From CAZFPA01 sp964520975 (lineage in GTDB: Bacteria; Bacillota; Negativicutes; Selenomonadales; Selenomonadaceae): a stretch of DNA of 26,248 nucleotides. The translations under genes and the position numbers were made by a program. Each line of letters opens with the position of its first letter. The first letter of the stretch is position 1. Where the stretch lies: assembly GCA_964520975.1 (NCBI GenBank), contig CAZFPA010000025.1, positions 1 to 26,248 on the forward strand, given 5' to 3'. Below, in pieces: positions 14,998 to 23,053 of this stretch. The notes below the pieces were generated by a model. That model made no database searches and had not been told where the DNA came from. It was given only the letters and a program-made list of their open reading frames with translations.

Positions 14998-15951
14998 CTA
15001 TTTTTTTACTATGAAATTACGCAGCGCGGCTCCATTCAAATAGTTGCAGAGCCGCCCCTGATACTGGCCGTTCTCCTCCATGGTCTGCAGAATGGAATCA
15101 CGGATCTTCCACCAGCCGGTGTGCCAGTTGCTGAACAGGGTATTGGCCTCCGGAGCCCGCCCGATGAGGCGCTGCAGGACGATATCCGGTGCCAGATGCT
15201 CAAGAAAAAGAATGACCCTCGCCTCATACTCCTCACGCGAAATGAGTTCCAGACTGCCAGCCTCATACTGGCGTGCCATTTCCGTTCCCTTCACGATATA
15301 GAGCGCGTGCAGCTTCACCTGATCCACCCGGAGCGCCGAAAGCACCTTCGCATCCTCAAGGACATCGGTACGGTCATCGCCAGGGAGATTCAGGATGAGA
15401 TGCGCACAGCTCTGCAGGCCGTGCGCCCGGATACGCAGCACAGCATCGATGAATTCCCCCAGCGTATGTCCGCGGCGGATGGTCTGCAGCGCATGATAGT
15501 TCACGCTCTGCAGGCCAAGCTCTACGCAGATATCGATGCCGCGCCGCTGCCCGATTTCCGCCAGAGCATCAAGATATGCATCGCTTACACAGTCCGGCCG
15601 CGTCGCAATATAGACCGCAACCGTATCATCCGCGGCCGCCGCTTCCTCAACATAGGACTGTAAACGTTCCAGCGGCAGATAGGTATTACTGAAATTCTGC
15701 AGATACGGAATAAACTTCTTCGCCTTATATTTTGGAATGATATGCGCGCGGTTCGCCGCCAGCTGCTCCGTTACTGTCATATCTGCCGGCAGATTCTCAT
15801 AGCCGGCGCCAATGGCGCCGCAAAAGGTACAGCCACCGCTGCCGCAGGTCCCGTCCCTGTTTGGGCAGGTGACCGGCAGGCCCACCGGCAGCTTATAGAC
15901 CTTTTCCCCATACCGCGTCTTCAAATAATCCGAAAATGTATTATATACCAT
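14998..15951 (-). CDS. Radical SAM protein, TIGR01212 (YhcC-like) family
   Basis: A 317-residue radical SAM enzyme. The start MVYNTFSDYLKTRYGEKVYKL and the cysteine region CPNRDGTCGSGGCTFC (C29, C41, C44 as the likely cluster ligands, with an extra C36) are characteristic of the TIGR01212/YhcC group; YLQNFSNTYLPLERL, IATRPDCVSD and CVELGLQSVN follow in the usual order for this family. The substrate is not established to my knowledge. The ATG at 15951 overlaps the 3' end of the B12-binding radical SAM gene by 11 bases, so the two are co-translated. No convincing terminator follows; a short A/T stem at the stop codon precedes the next promoter, so read-through into the redox cluster is possible. 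Confidence 0.87.
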   Translation of the reverse strand: MVYNTFSDYLKTRYGEKVYKLPVGLPVTCPNRDGTCGSGGCTFCGAIGAGYENLPADMTVTEQLAANRAHIIPKYKAKKFIPYLQNFSNTYLPLERLQSYVEEAAAADDTVAVYIATRPDCVSDAYLDALAEIGQRRGIDICVELGLQSVNYHALQTIRRGHTLGEFIDAVLRIRAHGLQSCAHLILNLPGDDRTDVLEDAKVLSALRVDQVKLHALYIVKGTEMARQYEAGSLELISREEYEARVILFLEHLAPDIVLQRLIGRAPEANTLFSNWHTGWWKIRDSILQTMEENGQYQGRLCNYLNGAALRNFIVKK

Positions 15952-17710
15952 GAACTGTTTCTTCTCCTAACTCAATTTCCTGACAATGAACATCCGGTGC
16001 CGTAAAATCAAAAAGCAGTACCTGCCGCCCGGGTAATATCCTGGCTGCCGCAGCAGCAAGAACCTGCCAGTCGAATACCTCGATATGGTACTTCCCGCGA
16101 AGTTCCCGCCAATTGGTAAAGATAAATCCCGGCAGATACTGCTGTACCCGGCTGCCGCGCCAAAACGCCGCCGTCTGCGGCTGATATTTTTCCCGGTTCC
16201 ACTGCAGGGACTCCGGTCGGATGCGCCCGCCATCCGCCAGCAGCGCATCCAGGCGGAGCAGATTGTCCAGCAATGCCGTCGGAGCCCCGTACGTTGTTAT
16301 ACAAAAATCCGCTAAATAGGCATAAAGCTGCTTCGTCGCATGCCCCCGGCGATGATAGCCCTTTCCCTCCCAGTATTCCGTAAAGCGCTGATAAAACCGA
16401 AAGGCATCCCCCGCCTCAGCCTGGCGAATAAAATAGGCGGCTGTCCGCCGACAGCGGCCGGCATTATAATACAATTCAAACACCATTTCAAAGCTCTTAA
16501 GCCAGCGAACTTCCCCATAGGAAAGCCAGCGGGAGGACAATACCTCATACGGCGCTGAATCCATATACTGATAACCGCCCGGCATTACCTGCTGCATCAT
16601 CGCGGCGCCCTTCAGAAACTTCAGGAAGCCCAGCTGCAGCATATCCGGCTGCAAGGCATACACCTCGTTGAAGGAACGGGCAAAGGAAGCCATGCCCTCT
16701 TCCGGCAGACCGATGATAAGATCGACATGCAGATGCATATTGTGAAAGCTCAACAGGCGGGTAATATTGCCAGCAATACGGTCCCAGTGATTGACACGGC
16801 TGACCCGGGCCAGCGTGCGGGGATTTGTCGACTGAATGCCGATTTCAAGCTGGACCCGGCCGCGCGGCATCTGTGCCAGCACCGCCAGCACCTCATCATC
16901 CAGATAATCGACAGCGATCTCAAAATGAAAATTGGTCCGGCAATCCTGCTGCAGCAGGAACTGCAGAATAGGAAGAAAATGCTGCTTATTCGCATTGAAG
17001 GTACGGTCAACAAATTTTACCTGCCGCACATCCTGGCGGATGAAAAAGGCCAGCTCGGCAAATACCCGCTCCAGCGGCAAGACGCGCACGCCACGGGTGG
17101 CACAGGAAAGACAGTAGGCACAGGAAAACGGGCAGCCGCGCGAGGTCTCATAATAGAGAATCCGCTCCCGCAGCGCCGGCATCTCCTCCGCCTGATAGGC
17201 GAACGGAATCCGATCCGCCTCAGCCACCGTCACCGCCTGTCCTGGCTCCACCTGTCCATCCTGACGCCGCCAGGCAACCCCGGGAATATCCGCAGCCGCG
17301 GCCCGACGCCCGGCTTCCAGTATACGCGGCAGGAGGCAGCGAACCGCTTCCTCCCCTTCGCCGCGCAGTACAAAATCCACCTGAGGGAATTCCGCCATAA
17401 AGGCTTCTGTCTCATAGGATACCTCCGGACCGCCACAGAGCACCACGGTGTCCGGCAACACCCGCGCCAGCAGGGGCAGCAGTCGGCGAACCAGCTCAAT
17501 ATTCCATATATAGCAGGCAATCCCCAGCACAGCCGGCTGCCGCTCATAGATTTCGCCGAGGATTTCGAGCAGCTGGTTATTGATCGTCAGCTCCAGGATC
17601 TCCGTCCTGGCGACAGGCCGGCAGGCCTCCCGCAGATAGCGCACCGCCAGCGAGGTATGCGTATATTTCGCATTCAAAGCCAGCCAGACAATTTTCCCTT
17701 TCGATTCCAA
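15941..17710 (-). CDS. B12-binding domain radical SAM protein (DUF4080 type)
   Basis: A 589-residue protein. The N-terminal part (GKIVWLALNAKYTHTSLAVRYL, then VVLCGGPEVSYE and VLRGEGEEA) is a cobalamin-binding Rossmann-type domain; the radical SAM core follows with SRGCPFSCAYC (C193, C197, C200, the CxxxCxxC cluster motif), FVDRTFNAN and VDLIIGLPEEG; the C-terminal third resembles DUF4080. Such proteins are predicted methyltransferase-like or other radical enzymes without a defined substrate. The start is taken as TTG at 17710 (MESKGKIVWLAL) because GGAG lies 8 bases upstream and the family begins right there; the frame continues to 17770 but that stretch overlaps the promoter. It overlaps the next radical SAM gene by 11 bases. 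Its 5' flank is cut by the assembly gap. Confidence 0.85.
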   Translation of the reverse strand: MESKGKIVWLALNAKYTHTSLAVRYLREACRPVARTEILELTINNQLLEILGEIYERQPAVLGIACYIWNIELVRRLLPLLARVLPDTVVLCGGPEVSYETEAFMAEFPQVDFVLRGEGEEAVRCLLPRILEAGRRAAAADIPGVAWRRQDGQVEPGQAVTVAEADRIPFAYQAEEMPALRERILYYETSRGCPFSCAYCLSCATRGVRVLPLERVFAELAFFIRQDVRQVKFVDRTFNANKQHFLPILQFLLQQDCRTNFHFEIAVDYLDDEVLAVLAQMPRGRVQLEIGIQSTNPRTLARVSRVNHWDRIAGNITRLLSFHNMHLHVDLIIGLPEEGMASFARSFNEVYALQPDMLQLGFLKFLKGAAMMQQVMPGGYQYMDSAPYEVLSSRWLSYGEVRWLKSFEMVFELYYNAGRCRRTAAYFIRQAEAGDAFRFYQRFTEYWEGKGYHRRGHATKQLYAYLADFCITTYGAPTALLDNLLRLDALLADGGRIRPESLQWNREKYQPQTAAFWRGSRVQQYLPGFIFTNWRELRGKYHIEVFDWQVLAAAAARILPGRQVLLFDFTAPDVHCQEIELGEETVHGI

Positions 17711-17740
17711 TATCTCAACTCCATTTCTTTTACTGCTTTT

Positions 17741-17770
17741 ATTATAACGCCATTGTTCAAGATTCCGCAA
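17741..17770 (-). promoter_or_regulatory. Candidate promoter of the radical SAM pair
   Basis: On the minus strand TTGCGG (17770-17765), 18-base spacer, perfect TATAAT (17746-17741), about 30 bases upstream of the TTG start. Confidence 0.5.
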
Positions 17771-17773
17771 AGC

Positions 17774-17873
17774 NNNNNNNNNNNNNNNNNNNNNNNNNNN
17801 NNNNNNNNNNNNNNNNNNNNNNNNNNNNNNNNNNNNNNNNNNNNNNNNNNNNNNNNNNNNNNNNNNNNNNNNN
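17774..17873. other. Assembly gap (100 Ns)
   Basis: Exactly 100 unknown bases. A round 100 usually means a scaffold gap of unestimated length, so the true distance and content between the radical SAM gene and the peptidase gene are unknown. Confidence 0.98.
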
Positions 17874-17957
17874 GAATCCTTCCAATCCGCGTTTCTGTCT
17901 TCTGCGGGTTTCCCTAAGCTATTCTTATTATTTCCTCCTATTTATTCTGATTTATGT

Positions 17958-17963
17958 TATACT
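17958..17963 (+). promoter_or_regulatory. Extended -10 promoter of pepF
   Basis: TGTTATACT (TATACT at 17958-17963) about 35 bases before the pepF start; no recognisable -35. Confidence 0.45.
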
Positions 17964-17997
17964 TAGGATATCAAAGCATACAAAGGAGCGTGTTACT

Positions 17998-19836
17998 ATG
18001 TTTACGCAAAATTTTTTCCCGGCATCATCGGCCGCGATAAAAAAGGCAACGATTCCTGCACGGGAAGACATCCCGCTTGAGGAACAATGGCATATCCAGG
18101 ATATCTATGCGAGCCAGGCAGACTGGGAACGTGCCCGTGACAGCCTGCCGGCAAAATGCAGCCAGCTTGCCGCCTTTCAGGGCAGGCTGAGCGATCCGGC
18201 AGAATTGCTGGCCTGCCTCACCTTGTCCGAGGAAATTGATCTGCTGCTCCTTAAAGTATACTGTTATGCGCATCTCCAGCAGGACAGCGATACGGGGAAT
18301 ACTACCTACCAAGAAATGTTTGGCTCCGTGCTGCCACTGTCCGATCAGGCCAGCATGGCCGCCGCCTTCATCGTGCCTGAATTATTGACACTGCCAGAAG
18401 AGACGCTCTCTGCCATGCCCCATGCCCTGCCCGGTCTGAAGCCCTACGACTTTTTCATTCGCAAGCTCCTGCGGCAGAAAAAGCACGTTCTGCCGGCTGA
18501 TAAGGAAACCCTGCTCGCCGCTACAGGAAGCATCTGCCAAAGCGCCTCGCTGGCCTATACCACAATGGTCAATGCCGACCTCCAATTCCCCGATATTCCA
18601 CAGGCAGATGGCAGTGCACTGCCGCTCTCCGAAAGCCGCTATTCCAAATATATCACGTCCAAGAACCGCCATCTGCGGCAGGAATCCTTTCACCATCTTT
18701 TTACAACGTATCTCGGCTTTCGCAATACATTTACCTCGCTCTACACCTCGTCCATCAAAGCCAGCCAGTTCATGGCGGACACCCATAACTATCCCTCGAT
18801 GATTGCCGCCGCGCTGGAACCGGAAAACATTCCGCTCGCCGTCTATGATACCACCATCGAAACCACCAGAGCCCACCTGCCACTGCTGCACCGCTATACT
18901 GCACTCAAGCAGCGTCTGCTGGAAGTAGATGAACTCCACATGTACGATCTCTATGTGCCTATTGTTCAGGATCTGCAGCGCACCTTTCCCTATGCGGAGG
19001 GTTGTCAGCTGATCAAGCAGGCACTGCATCCGCTGGGCACCGCCTATCTGACAGACATGCAGCAGGGCATCGACAGCGGCTGGATTGATTACCATGAAAA
19101 CCGCGGCAAGCGCAACGGTGCTTATTCAAGGGGAATCTATGGCATCCACCCATTTGTCCTCACGAGCTATGATGAGCAGTACAACGCTGTAACAACACTG
19201 GCCCATGAGCTCGGCCATGCTATGCACAGCTTCTACAGTGACCGCAAACAGCCCTTTGTCACATCCAACTATTCGCTCTTCTGTGCCGAAGTTGCATCTA
19301 CCACCAATGAAAACCTGCTGCTGGAATACATGCTGGAGCACGCGTCCTCCAAAGAAGAAAAGCTTTATTTCCTGAATCAATACCTGGAACAGATAAGAGC
19401 CACGGTTTATCGGCAAACCTTTTTCGCTGAATTCGAAAAAACCACCCATGCCATGATAGAGAAACAGGTACCGCTGACTGCTGATGTGCTGGAAGAGCTT
19501 TGGATGAAGCTCAATCGTGCATATTATGGTCCGGATATCATCATAGATGATGAGCTTCGCGCCGAATGGTCCCGCATTCCCCACTTTTATATGCCGTTTT
19601 ACGTCTATCAGTACGCAACCGGCTACGCGGCTGCCGTGACACTCTCACACAAGCTGCGTACCCAGGGCGAAGCTGCCCGCAAAGATTATCTCGCCTACCT
19701 CGCCAGCGGCGGCAGCGACGACCCGATTGCACTGTTGCAAAAAGCCGGTGTCGACATGACCTGCGATGCTCCGCTGAAGATTACCTTCCAAAAATTTGCC
19801 TCCTGCCTGGACGAATTGGAAGCCATCACAAAATAA
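17998..19836 (+). CDS. pepF: Oligoendopeptidase F (M3 family zinc metallopeptidase)
   Basis: A 612-residue cytoplasmic peptidase that hydrolyses medium-size oligopeptides. The zinc site is HELGHAMHSFYSD (H403, E404, H407), with the downstream FCAEVASTTNENLL segment supplying the third ligand Glu; the N-terminal PepF region reads WHIQDIYASQADWERA, and YQYATGYAAAVTLS near the C-terminus is the typical substrate-contact segment. Length agrees with the PepF/PepB family (about 600). AAGGAG lies about 11 bases before the ATG. It is monocistronic: the next gene, rpmB, has its own promoter 40-80 bases later. No clear terminator is seen between them. Confidence 0.95.
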   Translation: MFTQNFFPASSAAIKKATIPAREDIPLEEQWHIQDIYASQADWERARDSLPAKCSQLAAFQGRLSDPAELLACLTLSEEIDLLLLKVYCYAHLQQDSDTGNTTYQEMFGSVLPLSDQASMAAAFIVPELLTLPEETLSAMPHALPGLKPYDFFIRKLLRQKKHVLPADKETLLAATGSICQSASLAYTTMVNADLQFPDIPQADGSALPLSESRYSKYITSKNRHLRQESFHHLFTTYLGFRNTFTSLYTSSIKASQFMADTHNYPSMIAAALEPENIPLAVYDTTIETTRAHLPLLHRYTALKQRLLEVDELHMYDLYVPIVQDLQRTFPYAEGCQLIKQALHPLGTAYLTDMQQGIDSGWIDYHENRGKRNGAYSRGIYGIHPFVLTSYDEQYNAVTTLAHELGHAMHSFYSDRKQPFVTSNYSLFCAEVASTTNENLLLEYMLEHASSKEEKLYFLNQYLEQIRATVYRQTFFAEFEKTTHAMIEKQVPLTADVLEELWMKLNRAYYGPDIIIDDELRAEWSRIPHFYMPFYVYQYATGYAAAVTLSHKLRTQGEAARKDYLAYLASGGSDDPIALLQKAGVDMTCDAPLKITFQKFASCLDELEAITK

Positions 19837-19869
19837 TCGCAAATAATTTGAGCTGTCAAGGGAAAACAC

Positions 19870-19899
19870 TTGCATTCCATCCCTGATTTATGATAGAAT
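19870..19899 (+). promoter_or_regulatory. Promoter of rpmB
   Basis: TTGCAT at 19870-19875, 18-base spacer, TAGAAT at 19894-19899 with an extended TG (TGATAGAAT). It lies about 55 bases upstream of the rpmB start. Confidence 0.65.
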
Positions 19900-19955
19900 A
19901 TTTGTATTGTGTATGGGGATTATGAATTTCCTATGCTTTTAAGGAGGTGTGCTAC

Positions 19956-20147
19956 ATGGCAAATGTATGCGAAATCTGCGCAAAAGGTGAAGTTGCTGGT
20001 ATGAATGTCAGCCATTCCCATTTGAAGACAAAACGCACTTGGAAACCTAATATCCAGCGTGTTCGTGCTGTTGTAAACGGTGAGGTAAAACGTGTTAACG
20101 TCTGCACCCGCTGCCTGCGTTCTGGTAAGGTTGAACGTGCTCTCTGA
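19956..20147 (+). CDS. rpmB: 50S ribosomal protein L28, zinc-ribbon (C+) type
   Basis: A 63-residue ribosomal protein of the large subunit. MANVCEICAKG and the downstream VNVCTRCLRSGKV provide two CxxC pairs (C5/C8 and a second pair about 40 residues later), so this is the zinc-binding version rather than the cysteine-free paralogue that some bacteria switch to under zinc starvation. VSHSHLKTKRTWKPNIQRVR is the canonical L28 core. AAGGAGG at 19941-19947 sits 8 bases before the ATG; an in-frame upstream ATG at 19947 overlaps that site and is rejected. It has its own promoter and is followed by a strong terminator. Confidence 0.97.
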   Translation: MANVCEICAKGEVAGMNVSHSHLKTKRTWKPNIQRVRAVVNGEVKRVNVCTRCLRSGKVERAL

Positions 20148-20180
20148 TTTGCGCAAATAATATCAGAAGATGATATATCA

Positions 20181-20220
20181 TAAAATAAGCCGCTTAATTT
20201 CTTAAGCGGCTTATTTTATT
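20181..20220 (+). terminator. Terminator of rpmB
   Basis: A perfect inverted repeat of 16-17 bp (20181-20197 with 20202-20218, loop TTTC) about 35 bases past the rpmB stop codon, with an A/T-rich flank that could also work on the other strand. Confidence 0.88.
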
Positions 20221-20222
20221 GC

Positions 20223-20256
20223 AGTGAAAAGGCTCCCTAACGGGAGCCCTTTTTCT
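20223..20256 (-). terminator. Terminator at the end of the riboflavin-hslO run
   Basis: GGCTCCC (20231-20237) with GGGAGCC (20242-20248) around TAAC; on the minus strand the stem is followed by TTTT and lies directly after the hslO stop codon. The + orientation also has a T run, so it may be bidirectional. Confidence 0.8.
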
Positions 20257-21150
20257 TTAGGATTCTGCTCTTACCCGCCGCATGGTTCTGGCGGCATCGC
20301 GCAGCGCTATGAGCTCCGCTGCATCAAACTGATATTTTTCGCCACAGAACTGACAGCCTACCTCGGCCTTTCCATCCTGTACCAATGCATCCAGATCCTT
20401 TTCCCCCAGGCTCATCAAAACCTCTTCGATGCGTGCCTTGGAGCACTGACAGCGAAAAGCCAGGTCTGTCTCGGTCAGATACCGGATAGAAAAGCCCCTC
20501 AGCAGCTCCGCGATGATTCCCCTGGCATCCAGGCCATCCGCCACCATAGCGGATACAGGCCGCACCTGCGCGAGATTCTTTTCCAAACGGTCCAATACCG
20601 CATCATCGGCATCCGGCAGAGGCTGGATGAAGAACCCGCCGGCCGCCAGGGCCTTGAGTTCCTTGCCGACCAATACGCCCAGGCCTACGCTGGACGGTGT
20701 CTGTTCTGACACGTAGAGATACTCGGTGATATCCTCCGCAATCTCCCCCGTGACAATTTCCGAGCTGCCGGTCACCGGTTCCTTTAAGCCCGTAAAACGG
20801 GTCACGGACAGCAGCCCGTGTCCGATACCATCTCCCACAGCAAGCTTGCCCTGTGCGTTCAGCGGCAGCTCTACCTGAGGATGCATGACATACCCGCGCA
20901 CAAAGCCCTCCGGGCTGGCATCTGCCGCTACCGTTCCGAGCGGCCCGTCCCCATTGAATTTTACCGTCAGGCATTCCTTATTTTTAAGGTTGGCCGCCAT
21001 GAGCAGCGCCCCCGTCATCGTACGGCCAAGCGCTGCAGCAGCCACCGGATAGCAGGCATGACGGCGAATTCCCTCATTGACCAGCCCGGTAGTGACAGCA
21101 GCATAGACCCGTACGCCCTCCGCTGTCGCCTTCACTAAATGATCTTTCAT
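20257..21150 (-). CDS. hslO: Hsp33 redox-regulated chaperone
   Basis: A 297-residue cytoplasmic holdase chaperone activated by oxidation. The N-terminal domain starts MKDHLVKATAEGVRVYAAVT, and the zinc redox switch is at the C-terminus: CQC (C234, C236) and CQFC (C266, C269), the full four-cysteine set, so it should be redox-competent. The ATG at 21150 has AGGAGG 5 bases ahead; a GTG at 21168 overlaps the upstream stop codon and precedes the ribosome binding site, and is rejected. It is the last gene of a tightly spaced run on the minus strand that begins at the FMN riboswitch: 14 bases separate it from the TPR gene, and no terminator or promoter is visible between. Co-transcription with the riboflavin genes is therefore likely, but inferred. 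Confidence 0.95.
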   Translation of the reverse strand: MKDHLVKATAEGVRVYAAVTTGLVNEGIRRHACYPVAAAALGRTMTGALLMAANLKNKECLTVKFNGDGPLGTVAADASPEGFVRGYVMHPQVELPLNAQGKLAVGDGIGHGLLSVTRFTGLKEPVTGSSEIVTGEIAEDITEYLYVSEQTPSSVGLGVLVGKELKALAAGGFFIQPLPDADDAVLDRLEKNLAQVRPVSAMVADGLDARGIIAELLRGFSIRYLTETDLAFRCQCSKARIEEVLMSLGEKDLDALVQDGKAEVGCQFCGEKYQFDAAELIALRDAARTMRRVRAES

Positions 21151-21164
21151 ATATTCCTCCTGGT

Positions 21165-21965
21165 TCACGCTGCCTTGAGCGCAGCAATCCGGTCCCGGGC
21201 TGTCTCAAGCTGGCTTTCATATTCCGGCTCGATCGGCGCCTTGGAGACAAAGAGCTCATAGGCCGCTATGGCCTCAGCCTTTTCACCGGCCAGTTCACAG
21301 GCATACGCCTTGTTGAAATACGCCCGGTAATACTGCGGCTGCAGGCGGATGACGCGGTCATAATCGGCAATGGCCTTGGCATATTCCTTATTCTTGGCAT
21401 AGACAGCCGCCCGGTTATAGTACCCGTCCACATAGTGATCATCGATGCCGACGACCCGACTGTAATCCGATATTGCGCGGCTGTATTTCCCCTGCTGCGC
21501 GTAGACCATGGCCCGGTTGAAGAATGCGTCGATATGCATCGTGTTCAGATCCGTTGTCCGGGTATAATCCAGGATGGCCTTCTCATACTGCTTCAGGCTG
21601 CTGTAGGCATTGGCCCGATTGTAGTAAGCATCCGCATACTGCGGGTCCAGCACGATAGCCTGACTGAAATCCGCGATGGCCTTTTCATATTCGCCCTTGC
21701 CCATATAGGCATTGCCGCGGTTATTATATGCATCCGCATACTGCGGCTGCAGCGCAATAGCCTTGTCATAGGCCGCGATTGCGCCATCAAAGTCCTTCTG
21801 CAGGGACAACAGGCTTCCCTGTTCCCACCATTCTGCAGCGGTCTGTGGCGCCGGCGCCGCCAGGGCAGCTGGTGGGAACAGGGTGAGTGCTCCGGCCAGC
21901 GTACCGGCCGCCAGGGCCGACAACAGCACAGATGTCATTTTTTTCCACATCGTATCTTTTTTCAT
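21165..21965 (-). CDS. Secreted TPR-repeat protein
   Basis: A 266-residue protein with an N-terminal signal peptide (MKKDTMWKKMTSVLL..., hydrophobic core, AALA-AP as likely cleavage site near residues 34-37), then about six tetratricopeptide repeats of 34 residues, each with the A-Y/F-x-N-R-A-x-x-Y ... KAI-x-DY pattern (for example ADAYNNRGNAYMGKGEYEKA). Such repeats form a helical solenoid for protein-protein binding in the cell envelope. No catalytic domain is seen and the partner is unknown. AAGGAGAGG precedes the ATG. It starts 12 bases after the phosphoesterase gene and ends 14 bases before hslO, so it belongs to the same transcription run. Confidence 0.88.
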   Translation of the reverse strand: MKKDTMWKKMTSVLLSALAAGTLAGALTLFPPAALAAPAPQTAAEWWEQGSLLSLQKDFDGAIAAYDKAIALQPQYADAYNNRGNAYMGKGEYEKAIADFSQAIVLDPQYADAYYNRANAYSSLKQYEKAILDYTRTTDLNTMHIDAFFNRAMVYAQQGKYSRAISDYSRVVGIDDHYVDGYYNRAAVYAKNKEYAKAIADYDRVIRLQPQYYRAYFNKAYACELAGEKAEAIAAYELFVSKAPIEPEYESQLETARDRIAALKAA

Positions 21966-21977
21966 AGGTACCTCTCC

Positions 21978-22553
21978 TTAGCAGTGCTTGTGTTCGTTCC
22001 GGTCCAGGCGCATCAGCACCTCATCCGTCTGGATATCGATGATGCGGATCTCCGTATCATCGAGCACAGCCACTGTCTGGCGCTTATCTGCACGATTGGA
22101 AAGTGCCGGCGAGCCCGGGTTCAGGAATATCGTCTGTCCGCGGCGTTCCAATACATTGGTATGGATATGTCCGCTGATGAAAAGATCCGCCCGAAGATGA
22201 CCGGCCATCGCATCCTTTTCCGCATCACGCATGACCTTGTGACCATGCGTTGCCACAATGCGGAAACCATCGATCATCGCGTATACATAGGGAGACTCGA
22301 CCGGAAGCTCGAGTACCATTGCATCGACCTCTGAATCACAATTTCCCTTGGCGATGAGCACCGGTACCGGGCAATTGTTGATCCGGGCCGCCAGTCCCGC
22401 CGGGTTATAGTCCTCGAGCATAGGATTTCTCGGCCCATGATAGAGCACATCACCCGCATGAATGATGAGATCCGCATCCTTAAAATACTTATCGTAAGCC
22501 AGCGCCCAGTGCATTTCGCACCCATGGGTATCGCTGATAATTCCAACCTTCAT
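21978..22553 (-). CDS. YfcE/MJ0936-type metallophosphoesterase
   Basis: A 191-residue calcineurin-like phosphodiesterase. All metal-binding motifs are present in order: MKVGIISDTHG (D8, H10), HAGDVLYHG, KGNCDSE, ATHGHK and SGHIHTN, then NPGSPA, as in the compact YfcE family that cleaves phosphodiesters of unclear physiological identity. GGGAG lies about 9 bases ahead of the ATG. It follows ribH by 16 bases. A role in removing phosphate from a riboflavin intermediate (the missing step between RibD and RibH is a phosphatase) is tempting because of position, but known enzymes for that step are HAD-type, so I regard it only as a hypothesis. Confidence 0.9.
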   Translation of the reverse strand: MKVGIISDTHGCEMHWALAYDKYFKDADLIIHAGDVLYHGPRNPMLEDYNPAGLAARINNCPVPVLIAKGNCDSEVDAMVLELPVESPYVYAMIDGFRIVATHGHKVMRDAEKDAMAGHLRADLFISGHIHTNVLERRGQTIFLNPGSPALSNRADKRQTVAVLDDTEIRIIDIQTDEVLMRLDRNEHKHC

Positions 22554-22569
22554 TTCACAGCACTCCCTG

Positions 22570-23037
22570 TCAACCGATATTTTTCAGGAGATTTGCCATT
22601 TCCATTGCCGCCATCGCGCCGTCAGCACCCTTGTTGCCAGCCTTCGTGCCCGCCCGCTCGATTGCCTGTTCGATATTTTCGGTCGTAACGACCCCAAAGA
22701 TGGTCGGAACCCCGGTCGACATGCCGACCTGAGCTACCCCCTTGGAAACCTCGTTGCAGACATAATCGTAATGGCTCGTCGAACCGCGGATCACCGCACC
22801 CAGGCAGATGACTGCGTCGTATTTGCCGCTCTCCGCCATTTTCTTGGCTGCCAGCGGGATCTCGAAAGCGCCCGGAACCCAGGCTGCATCAACGTCCTCA
22901 TCCTTAGCACCATGCCGGTGCAGCGTATCGAGTGCGCCGCCTAAAAGCTTTGTGGTGATGAATTCGTTGAACCGCGCTACTACAATGCCAAATTTCAGCC
23001 CTTCCGCTGTTAAATTACCTTCTAAAATATTTGCCAT
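22570..23037 (-). CDS. ribH: 6,7-dimethyl-8-ribityllumazine synthase
   Basis: A 155-residue lumazine synthase that condenses 5-amino-6-ribitylamino-uracil with 3,4-dihydroxybutanone 4-phosphate, the penultimate step of riboflavin synthesis; members assemble as pentamers or icosahedral shells. Motifs: GIVVARFNEFIT near residue 17, the VPGAFEIPLAAKKM substrate segment and GAVIRGSTSHYDYVCNEVSKG, with the catalytic histidine in TSHYDYV. GGAGGATATCGATC-ATG gives a clear ribosome binding site. It follows ribBA by 16 bases in the riboflavin operon. Confidence 0.97.
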   Translation of the reverse strand: MANILEGNLTAEGLKFGIVVARFNEFITTKLLGGALDTLHRHGAKDEDVDAAWVPGAFEIPLAAKKMAESGKYDAVICLGAVIRGSTSHYDYVCNEVSKGVAQVGMSTGVPTIFGVVTTENIEQAIERAGTKAGNKGADGAMAAMEMANLLKNIG

Positions 23038-23053
23038 GATCGATATCCTCCTC

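Noticed and set aside
16727..17917. 396-codon frame on the + strand crossing the N run
   Set aside because: It runs through 100 unknown bases and is antisense to the B12 radical SAM gene; it has no family features.
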